A DNA stretch of 64,000 bases, taken from Bremia lactucae (taxonomy: Eukaryota > Oomycota > Peronosporomycetes > Peronosporales > Peronosporaceae). The first letter of the stretch is position 1. Each line of letters starts with the position of its first letter. Positions 56,024 through 64,000 of this stretch are shown here, piece after piece. The position numbers were made by a program, and so were the translations under genes. The notes beneath the pieces were generated by a model. It saw nothing but the letters and a program-made list of their open reading frames with translations. It ran no database searches and had not been told where the DNA came from. Where the stretch lies: the NCBI RefSeq assembly GCF_004359215.1, contig NC_090624.1, positions 2,022,362 through 2,086,361 of the forward strand, in the 5' to 3' direction.

Positions 56024-57375
56024 ATGAGCAAAAGCATTCGCGACGAAATGGAGGTGGCGCTGCATGAGCATCGGTTTCTCGTAACAAAGCTCCTTGAGTC
56101 ACTTTACACGGCCTCGTTGTGCGTCTGCTACATTTCAATACCCATTCCTGTCGCCGTCCACCATTTCACGACGCTTCCTGTTGCTCTTACACTGTAGGCC
56201 TCCTTCGACGATCACGGCCATGAGGTTACGCATCGTAAACGAAACTTTTACCAAGGTTTTAGAAAAAGATCGAAACTTGTTACTTGCCGTTAAAAAATGT
56301 ACGTCATCCTGGCTTTTTATGAAAAAAATACCACTTTTGAACACGGATTAAGAACAACCCAAATGGAGTGGCCAGACACCAAGTGGCCCAAAACGAATTG
56401 CTTCGATTGGAAAATGACATTTCTCGGAAAAAACAAACTATTATCGATTATGCCGCACAATTGCGATCGTCTCAAGACGCCATTGAAAATGTCTTACGCA
56501 GACATAAAGTCGTGTTGCAACATGCCAAGCAAGTCAATAAAAGTGCGTGGTAAAAAGACATTGGTATACGACTCCCTTTTTTCTCGTCTAACTAAAACTT
56601 TTTGATGCTAGAAGTGCTTGATCCACGTGAAGTGGTTGCATATGCCCATCGTATTGCGGGTACGACCTCGGCGCCTAAAGAATGGCAACCTGGGGTACGT
56701 AAAAAAAAAAAAGTCATGTCTCGCAACGAAAAATGCTGTAACACTTTATTTTGTTCAAAATGCATCCAATAGTTTCCAATGTTTGGTTTCATGCCACCAG
56801 CTCCTCAGGAACATATGATGCGAGCAGGTGTGTTAAGTCGTGGAATTGTCTCCGAGATCGTGACACAAGGTCCTGATAAATACACGTCCACGACTGCGCG
56901 TGTTAAGTTGCTTGAAAGTAATGGCGTTGGTCTTGAAAAGCTTGACATTCCGATTGGATTAGGTGCAAGTGATGCCCAAATTCGACAGCAAATGCCACCG
57001 GGATGGAAACCAGGTGATCCCGTGGATCTCCCTCTTGACGCACTGCTTCATTACATGGGTCGTAGTTTCTTTACAGAACATGGTATTACGCTCCCCGAGT
57101 CGTGGAAAACAGGCGATTCCGTTCCTGCAGAGGTGATGGAGATTTTGCGCCAAAAATTAAAGTTGCCAGAGCAACGAACGGCACTGTATGAGGACGAAGT
57201 CGTGGACGATGTTGAAAGTTTGCGTAAAAAACGCAAATTAGAAGAAGGAAAAGGAAATGAAGGGGTTGCTGAGAGCAATAGCTCTAGTGAATCAAGTGAT
57301 AGTGAGGAAGAAGGTCCAAAGACTCTTTCGCTGAGTCTTTCGTCTTCTGAAGAGGAGAGTGACGATAGCGACTGA
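56024..57375 (+). CDS. MED4: Mediator subunit 4 (five exons)
   Basis: Middle-module Mediator subunit, acting with RNA polymerase II. Proposed exons: 56024-56118, 56198-56298, 56369-56542, 56612-56694, 56773-57375, all GT-AG with GTGCGT or GTACGT donors and introns of 69-79 bp; phases agree and give 351 residues. The N-terminal part is coiled coil (NETFTKVLEKDRNLLLAVKK, then NELLRLENDISRKKQTIIDY). The family signature follows: EVVAYAHRIAGTTSAPKEWQ with PG, the counterpart of the animal KYAHRIS...W.PGDP motif. Mammalian MED4 also ends in a Ser-rich acidic tail, as here (SSSESSDSEEEGP). The third exon acceptor and beyond are well supported; the first acceptor could instead be at 56223-56224. Confidence 0.85.
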
Positions 57376-57646
57376 GGGAGTGAAAAGATGGCTACAGGTC
57401 GTTGAAAAATAGCTACTTTTGATCGGATTATTTTTGGTGCGGTTTCACTAAAACGAGAAGTCACGCAATGCAGTTTTTTTCTAAGATTTAAAAAAAAACT
57501 TTCCCTATAAACCGTCGCCTCGTGGGATTGGCTTGTGTATTCTATATATAACCTGGGTACTGTTTTCATCTTTGCATTGCAATACTAGGAACGCATGCCA
57601 TAACTCCATCTTGCCATTTTTGCCATTGTTCGCTTTTCGAAACACA

Positions 57647-58855
57647 ATGTTTCGACAGCCAATGCAAAAGACGGGCTCGTTGGCCAAACTTTGGCAACAG
57701 GAAGCCACAGCTTTGAATGTGGCCTCTCCGAAAGGGATTTCAATTAAAAGTCATGGCAAACTGCCAGTCGCACAGGTCAGTGGCGACCTCGTGCTCGGAC
57801 TGCAACGTCGTCGGCTTTTTGTCGACAATAATAGTGTGGATGTCATGGGTGTCGCATCCATTGGGAACACCGATAGCAGTGTCCAGGCTCTAGGTGACGG
57901 CACGTGTGCCGTCGTGGCATTGGCAGGTTTGTCGAAAAAGGGCTATGCACCGTACAATCCCCGAAAGAAAAACCAGGATGCCCTGGTGATCCAATTCGAT
58001 CAAAAGACACAGTCTTTGCTCTTGTGCGTCTTTGACGGACATGGTGAAGCTGGGGACAGCGTCTCCGGTGCCATTCGCGATGCGTTTGCCACGACTTTAT
58101 TTGCCCACGCTCATTTTAAACGATCGGGTGAGATTAGTAAGGATGCGAAATGGCTACAAACGGCCATATCGGATACCTTACGATTAGTAGAACAAATGAT
58201 TTTAAATGATTTAAACATCGAAACGGAATTTAGTGGCACAACTGCCGTCGTGACGGTCATAAGAGAGAACCTCGTTGTCGTGGGTAATGTCGGCGACTCT
58301 CGGATTACCCGAGGATTTTTAAAAGGACTCGATATGTCGGGTTCATTACCGGCACTAGCGTGTCAGGAGCTCAGTATTGACCACAAACCCGACCGACCTG
58401 ATGAACGAACTCGAATTCTTGCCAGTGGTGGTCGTGTGTTTGCAGTCGAGTATGACGATGGAATTGACGGCCCTCCTCGAGTGTGGTTGGATCAGATGGA
58501 TGTGCCTGGTTTGGCCATGTCGCGCTCGTTGGGCGATGCCGTTGCCCACACAGCAGGTGTGCTTTCAGACCCAGAATTTACGACCCACTGGCTTGATGAA
58601 CACGATCGCTGTCTAATTATTGCTACCGATGGGCTCTGGGAATTCATGTCGAATGAAGAATGCATTAAAATGGCTATGGAACAACAGAACCCAAAGGTGG
58701 CTGTGGACCGTTTAGTAGTCGAGGCAACTCGTCGCTGGATGAAGGAAGAGCAAGTCATTGACGATTCGACAATTATTGTTGCATACATTGACACGACGAG
58801 AATGATTAAAACACACACAAATAAAACCCTCGAGATAGAAAACAGTGTAGATTAG
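57647..58855 (+). CDS. PP2C-family (PPM) serine/threonine phosphatase
   Basis: An intron-free frame of 402 codons starting at the only suitable ATG (57647). It is a metal-dependent protein phosphatase with the standard motifs in order: KNQDALV near residue 110, LCVFDGHGEAGD near 128-138 (metal-binding Asp and Gly), SGTTAVVTVI, VVVGNVGDSRI near 205-214, SIDHKPDRPDE, GLAMSRSLGDAVAH, VLSDPEFTTH and IIATDGLWEFMSNEE near 340. Metal ligands appear intact, so it should be active. About 100 residues precede the catalytic domain, with no signal peptide. Substrate unknown. It follows MED4 in the same direction and converges on PDCD5. Confidence 0.92.
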   Translation: MFRQPMQKTGSLAKLWQQEATALNVASPKGISIKSHGKLPVAQVSGDLVLGLQRRRLFVDNNSVDVMGVASIGNTDSSVQALGDGTCAVVALAGLSKKGYAPYNPRKKNQDALVIQFDQKTQSLLLCVFDGHGEAGDSVSGAIRDAFATTLFAHAHFKRSGEISKDAKWLQTAISDTLRLVEQMILNDLNIETEFSGTTAVVTVIRENLVVVGNVGDSRITRGFLKGLDMSGSLPALACQELSIDHKPDRPDERTRILASGGRVFAVEYDDGIDGPPRVWLDQMDVPGLAMSRSLGDAVAHTAGVLSDPEFTTHWLDEHDRCLIIATDGLWEFMSNEECIKMAMEQQNPKVAVDRLVVEATRRWMKEEQVIDDSTIIVAYIDTTRMIKTHTNKTLEIENSVD

Positions 58856-59017
58856 AACATCTCAACAAAAGAAAAGAATTCAACAACCGTTTTTAAAGAT
58901 GGTGTTCATCGTCCAATAAACTCTTATATTGACTAAAACTAGCCGTGGAAATCCCATCAAGTCCTGACGTAGCGAAAAACAAGCAACTTCCTAGTTGCAA
59001 TGAAAACGAGCCTTGAT

Positions 59018-59571
59018 CTAGAACTCGTCATCGTCGTCACCGTCGTCTTCGTCACTAAAATATGTCCGTCGCTTAATCTGGAATTCAATCATTCATAAAT
59101 ATAAAATGATCTCAAAAGTATTACTTTCGTGTCTCGAAAACTTGCTCGTACGGTGACTTTTGTGCGCTGTTTTTCCTCATTGACACCCACTTGATTAAGC
59201 AAATCAATGAGCTTTTCCTCGTCGATTTTGGCAGCTAGCTGACCGCGCTGTGCCATTTGAATCACCATATCCTCAATGGCACGGGCTTTCTCTGGTTTTA
59301 CCATTGCTATTCGAGCCACTGTTGTCGACGAGGTCAGCAATTAGAATTTAATCGACTGCAATTACGTACATCGTTCGCGAGCGTCGGGCAACATAACTTG
59401 CTGTATCATGGATTGGCGCATTTGCTCTTGTTCTCTAATTGCCAGATTTAAGCGATGTTTTCATCATATAAAGCTACAAGCAATTCAATCGTAAAACAAA
59501 ACGCACTGCTGCTTTCTCTGGTGTTGTTGCATCTCCTCCACAGACATTTGCGACTGCGGTTTTGTCGACAT
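59018..59571 (-). CDS. PDCD5: PDCD5-like DNA-binding protein (four exons)
   Basis: Proposed exons on the minus strand: 59571-59507, 59434-59370, 59318-59152, 59077-59018, with GT-AG introns of 72, 51 and 74 bp and consistent phases, giving 118 residues, the usual size of the PDCD5/TFAR19 family. The N-terminal Gln-rich helix (MSTKPQSQMSVEEMQQHQRK) leads to MRQSMIQQVMLPDARERLAR, then the conserved core IAMVKPEKARAIEDMVIQMA and KIDEEKLIDLLNQVG, and ends KVTIKRRTYFSDEDDGDDDD plus EF. The human protein has the same VKPEK core, a K-x-x-RR element and an acidic tail. It is a nuclear and cytosolic protein linked to chaperonin binding and cell death in animals; its role here is not known. Confidence 0.9.
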
Positions 59572-60254
59572 TTTCTTTTTCGACTATACCTGATACAGAT
59601 GATCACCCTATATGTCAGATACAAGGCTGTGGACCATAGTGCGTCGGATTAACAAGGCACAAGTGAAGAAGTGATTCAAAGTTGCGTGCCAAGGCTTCAG
59701 ACGTACGTTTTGGGTGATTGCTTTGAGAGTTTAAGCAATATTACCCAATCATCGGAGACTCCTACTCCAAATACCTTTTATTAAGCATTCCAATGGCGAA
59801 ATGTTACACGAATATTCAGCAGCATAAATCATAAATGAAAATGATAGTTTCAATTTCAATCGTTATGGAAGATAGTACATCCAACTGGAATTGCGTGCTT
59901 CAACAAATAAGAGACTGTGTATTTGTAAGATTTTGTTTATGTGTTTCACTATTACCTTAAGTGGCGGATCAGCCACGTGGACATTTTGTCCATATAATTG
60001 TTATAGAAGCCGGGGTCGCACCCAATCCCTTCGGCAGTATCAATTTCATATCAGCAACTCTTTAAAAGGGTTTAATTTCACTGAATGATAGCCATTATCA
60101 TGGTATATACAAGTGTAGTTGTATAGCACGCTTCCTTCGAGCTTGTGATATATACCCGTATCATTCTCGCTGACTACAAAAGTCAAACTGACGACTTTAT
60201 AAAGCCAAGCCCCCATGTCGAAAACTTATGGTGCTCGACCTAGATGATAGTTAT
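59572..60254. other. Intergenic region, nothing supported
   Basis: Contains the presumed PDCD5 promoter next to 59571 and about 600 bp of AT-rich sequence before the LTR at 60255. The short open frames at 59891-60088 show no motif. Confidence 0.6.
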
Positions 60255-60694
60255 TGTAACGGGGCATTGCCGACTTGTACTGCTTCTGTACAAGTCCACT
60301 TCGCACTGCTTCAGTGCGAGTGGTGCCTGGCGTCACTTCACGTACACTAGTACGTGCAGAGGAAGACTCTCTTTAAAATACTTGCTTTAAAAAGGATTAA
60401 TTAAAAACTTTGTTAATATAATTAATTTTTTCTTGTCTATCTAATCAATACCAACCTAATTATAAACTAATACAAAACATGTACTAAAAGACTTATCTGT
60501 CTTTCTCTTTGCGCGCGCCAGCGCAGACTGGACCGCAGAGAAAGTATAATATAATGGTCTATACCTACCAATGAAAAAGCTTTTAGAATATTACCATGTA
60601 AAGTAATATTCTCCAAATATTATTTACCTTTTAGATAATGTATTAATAAACAACCTTAAAGTGTTAATTTCATGTAACGATACACCCCGTTACA
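60255..60694 (-). repeat. 3' LTR
   Basis: A 440-bp unit, TGTAACGGGG to CCCCGTTACA, with the typical paired stem-loops in its first 110 bp. Confidence 0.9.
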
Positions 60695-60707
60695 TCACCC
60701 CTCCCTT
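60695..60707 (-). other. Polypurine tract
   Basis: The minus strand reads AAGGGAGGGGTGA directly before the LTR, identical to the tracts at 11092 and 18348. Confidence 0.8.
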
Positions 60708-60809
60708 AAACGACAGTCACTTTGAGTGTCATTGGGTAGAGTAGCCACCATAGACCACTTTATTAAAAACTATGTTAATTGGTCAGATTCATCATTTTAA
60801 TTCTATCGC

Positions 60810-61169
60810 ATGGTTAACAAGTCCCTGCAGAATGCGAATAGTGCGGCGCCTTCGGCTGCGGTTCATGCAGCCGCGGGTGACGCATTATTGTCTCTTGCGG
60901 CAGACGTTCCGTTTGTCATAATGTCATCTTCTTCCGCAACTCTAAATGTTGCGGATGCACGTGGTGATACACCACATGAATGCGACCCCTCTTTGGAGGT
61001 CGACTACGAATGCGAGTCGGACGAAATGGCCGACTCGGAGAGAACAGAACCGTCGCCTGATCATTGTGAGGCGGCTGACTATGAGCCTTCAATTGAGGGG
61101 GCTCATTCGAGTAGACGTGTTGGTAGCATTCGCTACAGCATGTTAAAAACCTATATTTTATTTTTATGA
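60810..61169 (+). pseudogene. Antisense frame, acidic N-terminal part
   Basis: A real ATG at 60810, 115 bp inside the 3' LTR, opens an antisense frame: MVNKSLQNANSAAPSAAVHA, then SLEVDYECESDEMADSERTE and SSRRVGSIRYSML. It is Ala- and then Asp/Glu-rich. In the copies at 10909 (-) and 18543 (+) the frame stops at the codon that is GAG here (EAADYEPS). It is interrupted after RYSM by an LTR fragment at about 61188; the following GSDDEDDSSSP part resumes near 61347. Function not recognised. Confidence 0.45.
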
Positions 61170-61187
61170 TTATAACGGATACATCCA

Positions 61188-61347
61188 GAGGAAGACTCTC
61201 TTTAAAAGACTTGCTTTAAAGAGGGCTAAAATTAAACTATATTCAATATATTTAAGCTCTTCTGTTTCTATCTTTTTTCTACTAACTTAATTATTTACTA
61301 CTTCAAAACATGTAGTAAAGTATGATCTGTTTCTATCTTTGCGCGCG
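61188..61347. repeat. LTR fragment inserted in the antisense frame
   Basis: About 160 bp match the middle of the family LTR (GAGGAAGACTCTCTTTAAA, CTCTTCTGTTTCTATCTTTT, CTTTGCGCGCG). The other two copies lack it at this point (RYSMFGSDDEDD is continuous there). Confidence 0.7.
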
Positions 61348-61873
61348 GTTTCGACGATGAGGATGATTCCTCATCGCCAGTTACCCGCACATATATGTGC
61401 ATGGAGATGACGATGGCGTAAGCCATCGTAATAAATAAGCGTTATTGTGTTACCCCTACTTCAGTAAGTGCCACTCAGGGAATCGTGGACACTAAAATGT
61501 CTCGTATTGCCCCTGAGAAAAAGCCGTGGCTTTTGCCCGAATAGCTAATCATTAGCTTGTCTGATAAGACTACTCCTCACAGTAAATATTCCTTGTTTAT
61601 TGCGACTTATTACATGGCCTTAATCCCAGCGCGAAGAGCTTTCGAGCTGAGAAAGATTTCTATTTCGATACTTTTTCAAGCATCGATGGAATAGTGGGAA
61701 CAATAAGCGAGATTAAGTCTCGCTTATGCAAGCCTGGAGCGCGTTCATTCGTAATGTCAAAGACATTGGACGCGAAGACTGGCTTCAAAGACTTAACACG
61801 GTTCGCGTTAAGTTTGAGAAACGAACTCCAACTGGTGCAAGGTATAAATTGGATCGGTAACACGTGAACTTCC

Positions 61874-62719
61874 ATGCCTCACGTGGGGTCATCCCTTCCG
61901 TGTTGTGTTGAAGACACAAAGCGAGTAAAAGGGGATGTCTATTTGCTTTATTTGCCCCAAGGGAGGGCACGCATCTCTATCGAGATGCGCGATGAGATTG
62001 ACGTTTTGCATTCGATTTACAAGCGCCAGGTGCGCGTGTTTTCCGATGAGCCTATTGATCCATCGGATGGGCCTCGTCATACTGACGGACGAGGCACTCA
62101 ACGTCAACAATCAGCTGGGAACGAGGCTCCCAGCTGTCATTTGAAGGTGGATAAGCGCGCCAGCGAACAAGATAACTCGTTCGCTGCCCCTTCGCATCAT
62201 AATAGTTATGGATACGTTCCACAAGGAAACGTTGACCACCGTGGGAATCCACTAATGGTTGTGGCGGAGGAGGGAAAATTAGATCCGACCTGTGTGTCGG
62301 ATCGAGAGTCGAAGTTCGACAAACTTGATCGCTTTCTCCATGATTTGGAGGAGGGACTTGATCACGAGCGCGGTAAGCGTCGCTTGTTAGAGCAGACGGT
62401 GCAGGCTCACAATATCGAACGGTTGGAAGACCGTTCGAAGAGTGCGTACTCCATGTTGGAGTACGAAAGGAAATATCACGCTGTTCGTGATGAGCTGTCG
62501 TCAGCTCATCGCAGTTTCAAGGATATCCGGAACCGGCATGAGATACTCCAGGTTCAACATGAGAATCTGGTTCGCGATCACAAGAATCTTTTAGGGATTT
62601 TTGAAAAGGTGGTCATATTCGTCCTCGGAAGAAACCGCGTACTGATGGTACGGGCGGAGCCGACCATTCTATTGTGTACGCATTGCCTCTGCCATGCAGT
62701 ATACGGAAAGGCTCAATGA
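61874..62719 (+). CDS. Antisense coiled-coil frame of the retroelement (281 codons)
   Basis: An uninterrupted ATG-initiated frame antisense to the pol 3' end. It reads RARISIEMRDEIDVLHSIYK, a Gly/Ser/Asn-rich middle (SAGNEAPSCHLKVDKRASEQ), and then about 110 residues with heptad spacing: LDRFLHDLEEGLDHERGKRR, LEQTVQAHNIERLEDRSKSA, YHAVRDELSSAHRSFKDIRN, HEILQVQHENLVRDHKNLLG. Pieces of the same frame stay open at 20070-20297 (+), 22813-23040 (+) and 9634-9251 (-). It overlaps the chromodomain on the other strand. Additional antisense frames are known in some plant Ty3/gypsy elements such as maize Grande; this protein I do not recognise. It could also be a by-product of the local inverted repeats. 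Confidence 0.5.
   Translation: MPHVGSSLPCCVEDTKRVKGDVYLLYLPQGRARISIEMRDEIDVLHSIYKRQVRVFSDEPIDPSDGPRHTDGRGTQRQQSAGNEAPSCHLKVDKRASEQDNSFAAPSHHNSYGYVPQGNVDHRGNPLMVVAEEGKLDPTCVSDRESKFDKLDRFLHDLEEGLDHERGKRRLLEQTVQAHNIERLEDRSKSAYSMLEYERKYHAVRDELSSAHRSFKDIRNRHEILQVQHENLVRDHKNLLGIFEKVVIFVLGRNRVLMVRAEPTILLCTHCLCHAVYGKAQ
62052..62252 (-). pseudogene. Chromodomain at the pol C-terminus
   Basis: RFLVERIHNYYDAKGQRTSY, LVRWRAYPPSNDSWEPRSQL and DVECLVRQYDEAHPMDQ form a complete chromodomain with the WRxY...SWEP core. The core is open but it is cut off from a working integrase. It lies entirely inside the antisense 281-codon frame. Confidence 0.8.
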
Positions 62720-63960
62720 ATTTGGGCAGTGGTTTACTGCTACCCACATTAGTGATTACACGCTTAGGTACGTTTACCTTACAGAGTAGTACTAGGTCAT
62801 TAATTTCAAATTAAAGAACGTTTGCTCTTCCATGTTTGTCTGCGTTGTGTTTCTGACGGTCCACTGCGTTAGAAATGGAACCCTGTACGAAACGGATTAC
62901 TGATTCTCGAGTCAGCAGAAATTCTTCTGCTGACTCATTTGTTTTGTCTTTTTCAGTGCGCTTTGTACACACTGCCATGAGGGTTTTCTCATCTTCGATG
63001 TCGATTGTTTCGACATAGACATCATTCGCGTCGTTGTTAACTTCAACGCGAGATGAGCATGAGCCAGATCTTGTTTTGCTCGTGCGAGTCCACCCCCCAC
63101 CCCCTTAAGCCAGAGGATACCTCTAATTGGGTGGGTATGCGCTGTAGACACATCCACCGAATTATTGATGGCGAATTCGACCATCGGTAAAAACTCGCTC
63201 CAATTCAGATACGATTGGACGTAACCCCGAAGTAAAATCTTCGAGGACGCGATTTGCGCTTTTTGTCTGACTGTTTGTCTCAGAATGATCAGAAGTTGAA
63301 ATAGTGAGCCGTGTTCCGAAAGATCGGAACACGGATTGCCAAAACTCCGCCGTGAGCCGTGGATCTCTGTCCAGCACTAGTTCACGGGGTAACCCGTGGA
63401 GTATGAATACCGTGTCGATAAATACACGGGCATAGCTCGGAGCCGTGGATCTCTGTCCAGCACTAGTTCACGGGGTAACCCGTGGAGTATGAATACCGTG
63501 TCGATAAATACACGGGCATAGCTCGGAGCCGTGATCGACTCTGGTACTGCAGCAAGATGTATTATCTTGCTGAATCTATCTACAAAAACAAGGATTCCTT
63601 TGTTTCGTGACCGTCCTCGGGATATCCGAAGACGAAGTCCATAGATACCGACTGCCAACACTTTGCCGGAAGTGGTAGAGGTTGGAGAGATGCACGGGAT
63701 GAAGGGCTAGGCTTCACCCGTTGACATACCTCGCAAGCATGAATGTACTTGCGCACGAACTGATACTGGCGGGGCCAGTAAAAGTCGCGACTTACTGTGA
63801 GATAAGTCTTCTCCTATCCACTATGCCCACTTGTTGGTGCATCGTGACACTCATATATGATGCGCAAACGCAAATCATTATGTGTTGGGACGACGACACG
63901 TGGAGTGTTGCCGGCAACGGCTGTGTGATACAATAAGCTGTTCAATCGAATCCTTGTATA
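62640..63960 (-). pseudogene. Integrase (zinc domain, core, C-terminus), broken
   Basis: In order on the minus strand: zinc domain (HDAPTSGHSG, one stop, then FYWPRQYQFVRKYIHACEVC and QRVKPSPSS), core entry SVSMDFVFGYPEDG with the first Asp, KGILVFVDRFSKIIHLAAVP, VLDRDPRLTAEFWQSVF (second Asp), NRVLEDFTSGLRPIVSEL (Glu), FAINNSVDVSTAHT, and near 62700 the C-terminal FIEPFRILHGRGNAYTIE. An 86-bp tandem duplication and a stop in the zinc domain disrupt the frame. Confidence 0.8.
63354..63525. repeat. 86-bp tandem duplication in the integrase core
   Basis: 63354-63439 and 63440-63525 are virtually identical (both begin GAGCCGTGGATCTCTGTCCA). 86 is not a multiple of three, so the duplication frameshifts the core between FIDTVF and the second DRDPRL. 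Confidence 0.9.
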
Positions 63961-64000
63961 AAGGATTTGTCTTAAGTGACTCCCAGAATTGAGAAGTATA

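Larger units (their letters stand above)
60255..64000 (-). mobile_element. Chromodomain Ty3 element, 3' half, running off the window
   Basis: Minus-strand element with its 3' LTR at 60255-60694, PPT, a 1.3-kb 3' region, chromodomain (62252-62052), integrase C-terminus (about 62720-62640), core and zinc domain (63960-62900). RT, gag and the 5' LTR would lie to the right of the window. It is the copy with the best-kept integrase core and the longest antisense frame, but stops and a tandem duplication disable its integrase. Confidence 0.85.

Noticed and set aside
58856..59017. Small RNA or tRNA between PP2C and PDCD5
   Set aside because: Only the convergent 3' ends of two genes; no cloverleaf or RNA-gene signal could be seen.

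Overview
The window is nuclear DNA of an oomycete, most likely a downy mildew or a close Phytophthora relative. The reasons are short GT-AG introns (51-79 bp), a very large secreted WY-type effector gene, compact housekeeping genes, and a heavy load of nested Ty3/gypsy chromoviruses. The genus is my inference. Four single N positions (6675, 22472, 43925, 55941) mark assembly joins. At three of them the sequence on the two sides overlaps, so the raw window overstates copy number.

Layout. 1-3551: decayed minus-strand Ty3/gypsy element (gag, protease, RT, RNase H, integrase). 3552-5288: no supported gene. 5289-12834: rearranged pieces of a second Ty3 family with a chromodomain, inside a palindrome whose 1293-bp outer arms are inverted copies. 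12835-17935: mosaic of older Ty3 pol fragments on both strands. 17936-22042: an element with both LTRs, PBS, PPT, gag and chromodomain but no protease-RT-RNase H-integrase core; most of it is repeated at 22473-25215 by an unmerged overlap. 24963-28508: intact importin-5/Kap121-type karyopherin. 28680-29550: eroded remnant of the effector gene. 29700-36960: degenerate tandem repeats containing karyopherin debris. 36983-38547: a much younger karyopherin pseudogene. 38828-46886: giant secreted effector-like gene, inflated by a false 2.59-kb tandem duplication at the N. 46887-52470: effector 3' flank plus an inverted set of the same degenerate repeats. 52982-59571: housekeeping block PIG-N (-), MED4 (+), PP2C phosphatase (+), PDCD5 (-). 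60255-64000: another copy of the chromodomain element, running out of the window.

The housekeeping genes act in nuclear import, GPI-anchor synthesis, Mediator-dependent transcription, phosphatase signalling and a PDCD5 function. They share no pathway and simply sit around a fast-changing island of effector and retrotransposon sequence.

Most unusual signals: (1) the chromodomain Ty3 family is packed with short perfect inverted repeats (6-11 bp arms, 2-12 nt loops) through LTRs, gag, integrase and chromodomain, far denser than chance; (2) it carries long open frames antisense to pol, starting beside the 3' LTR, including a 281-codon coiled-coil frame that overlaps the chromodomain; (3) the effector gene is bracketed by inverted arrays built partly from its karyopherin neighbour.
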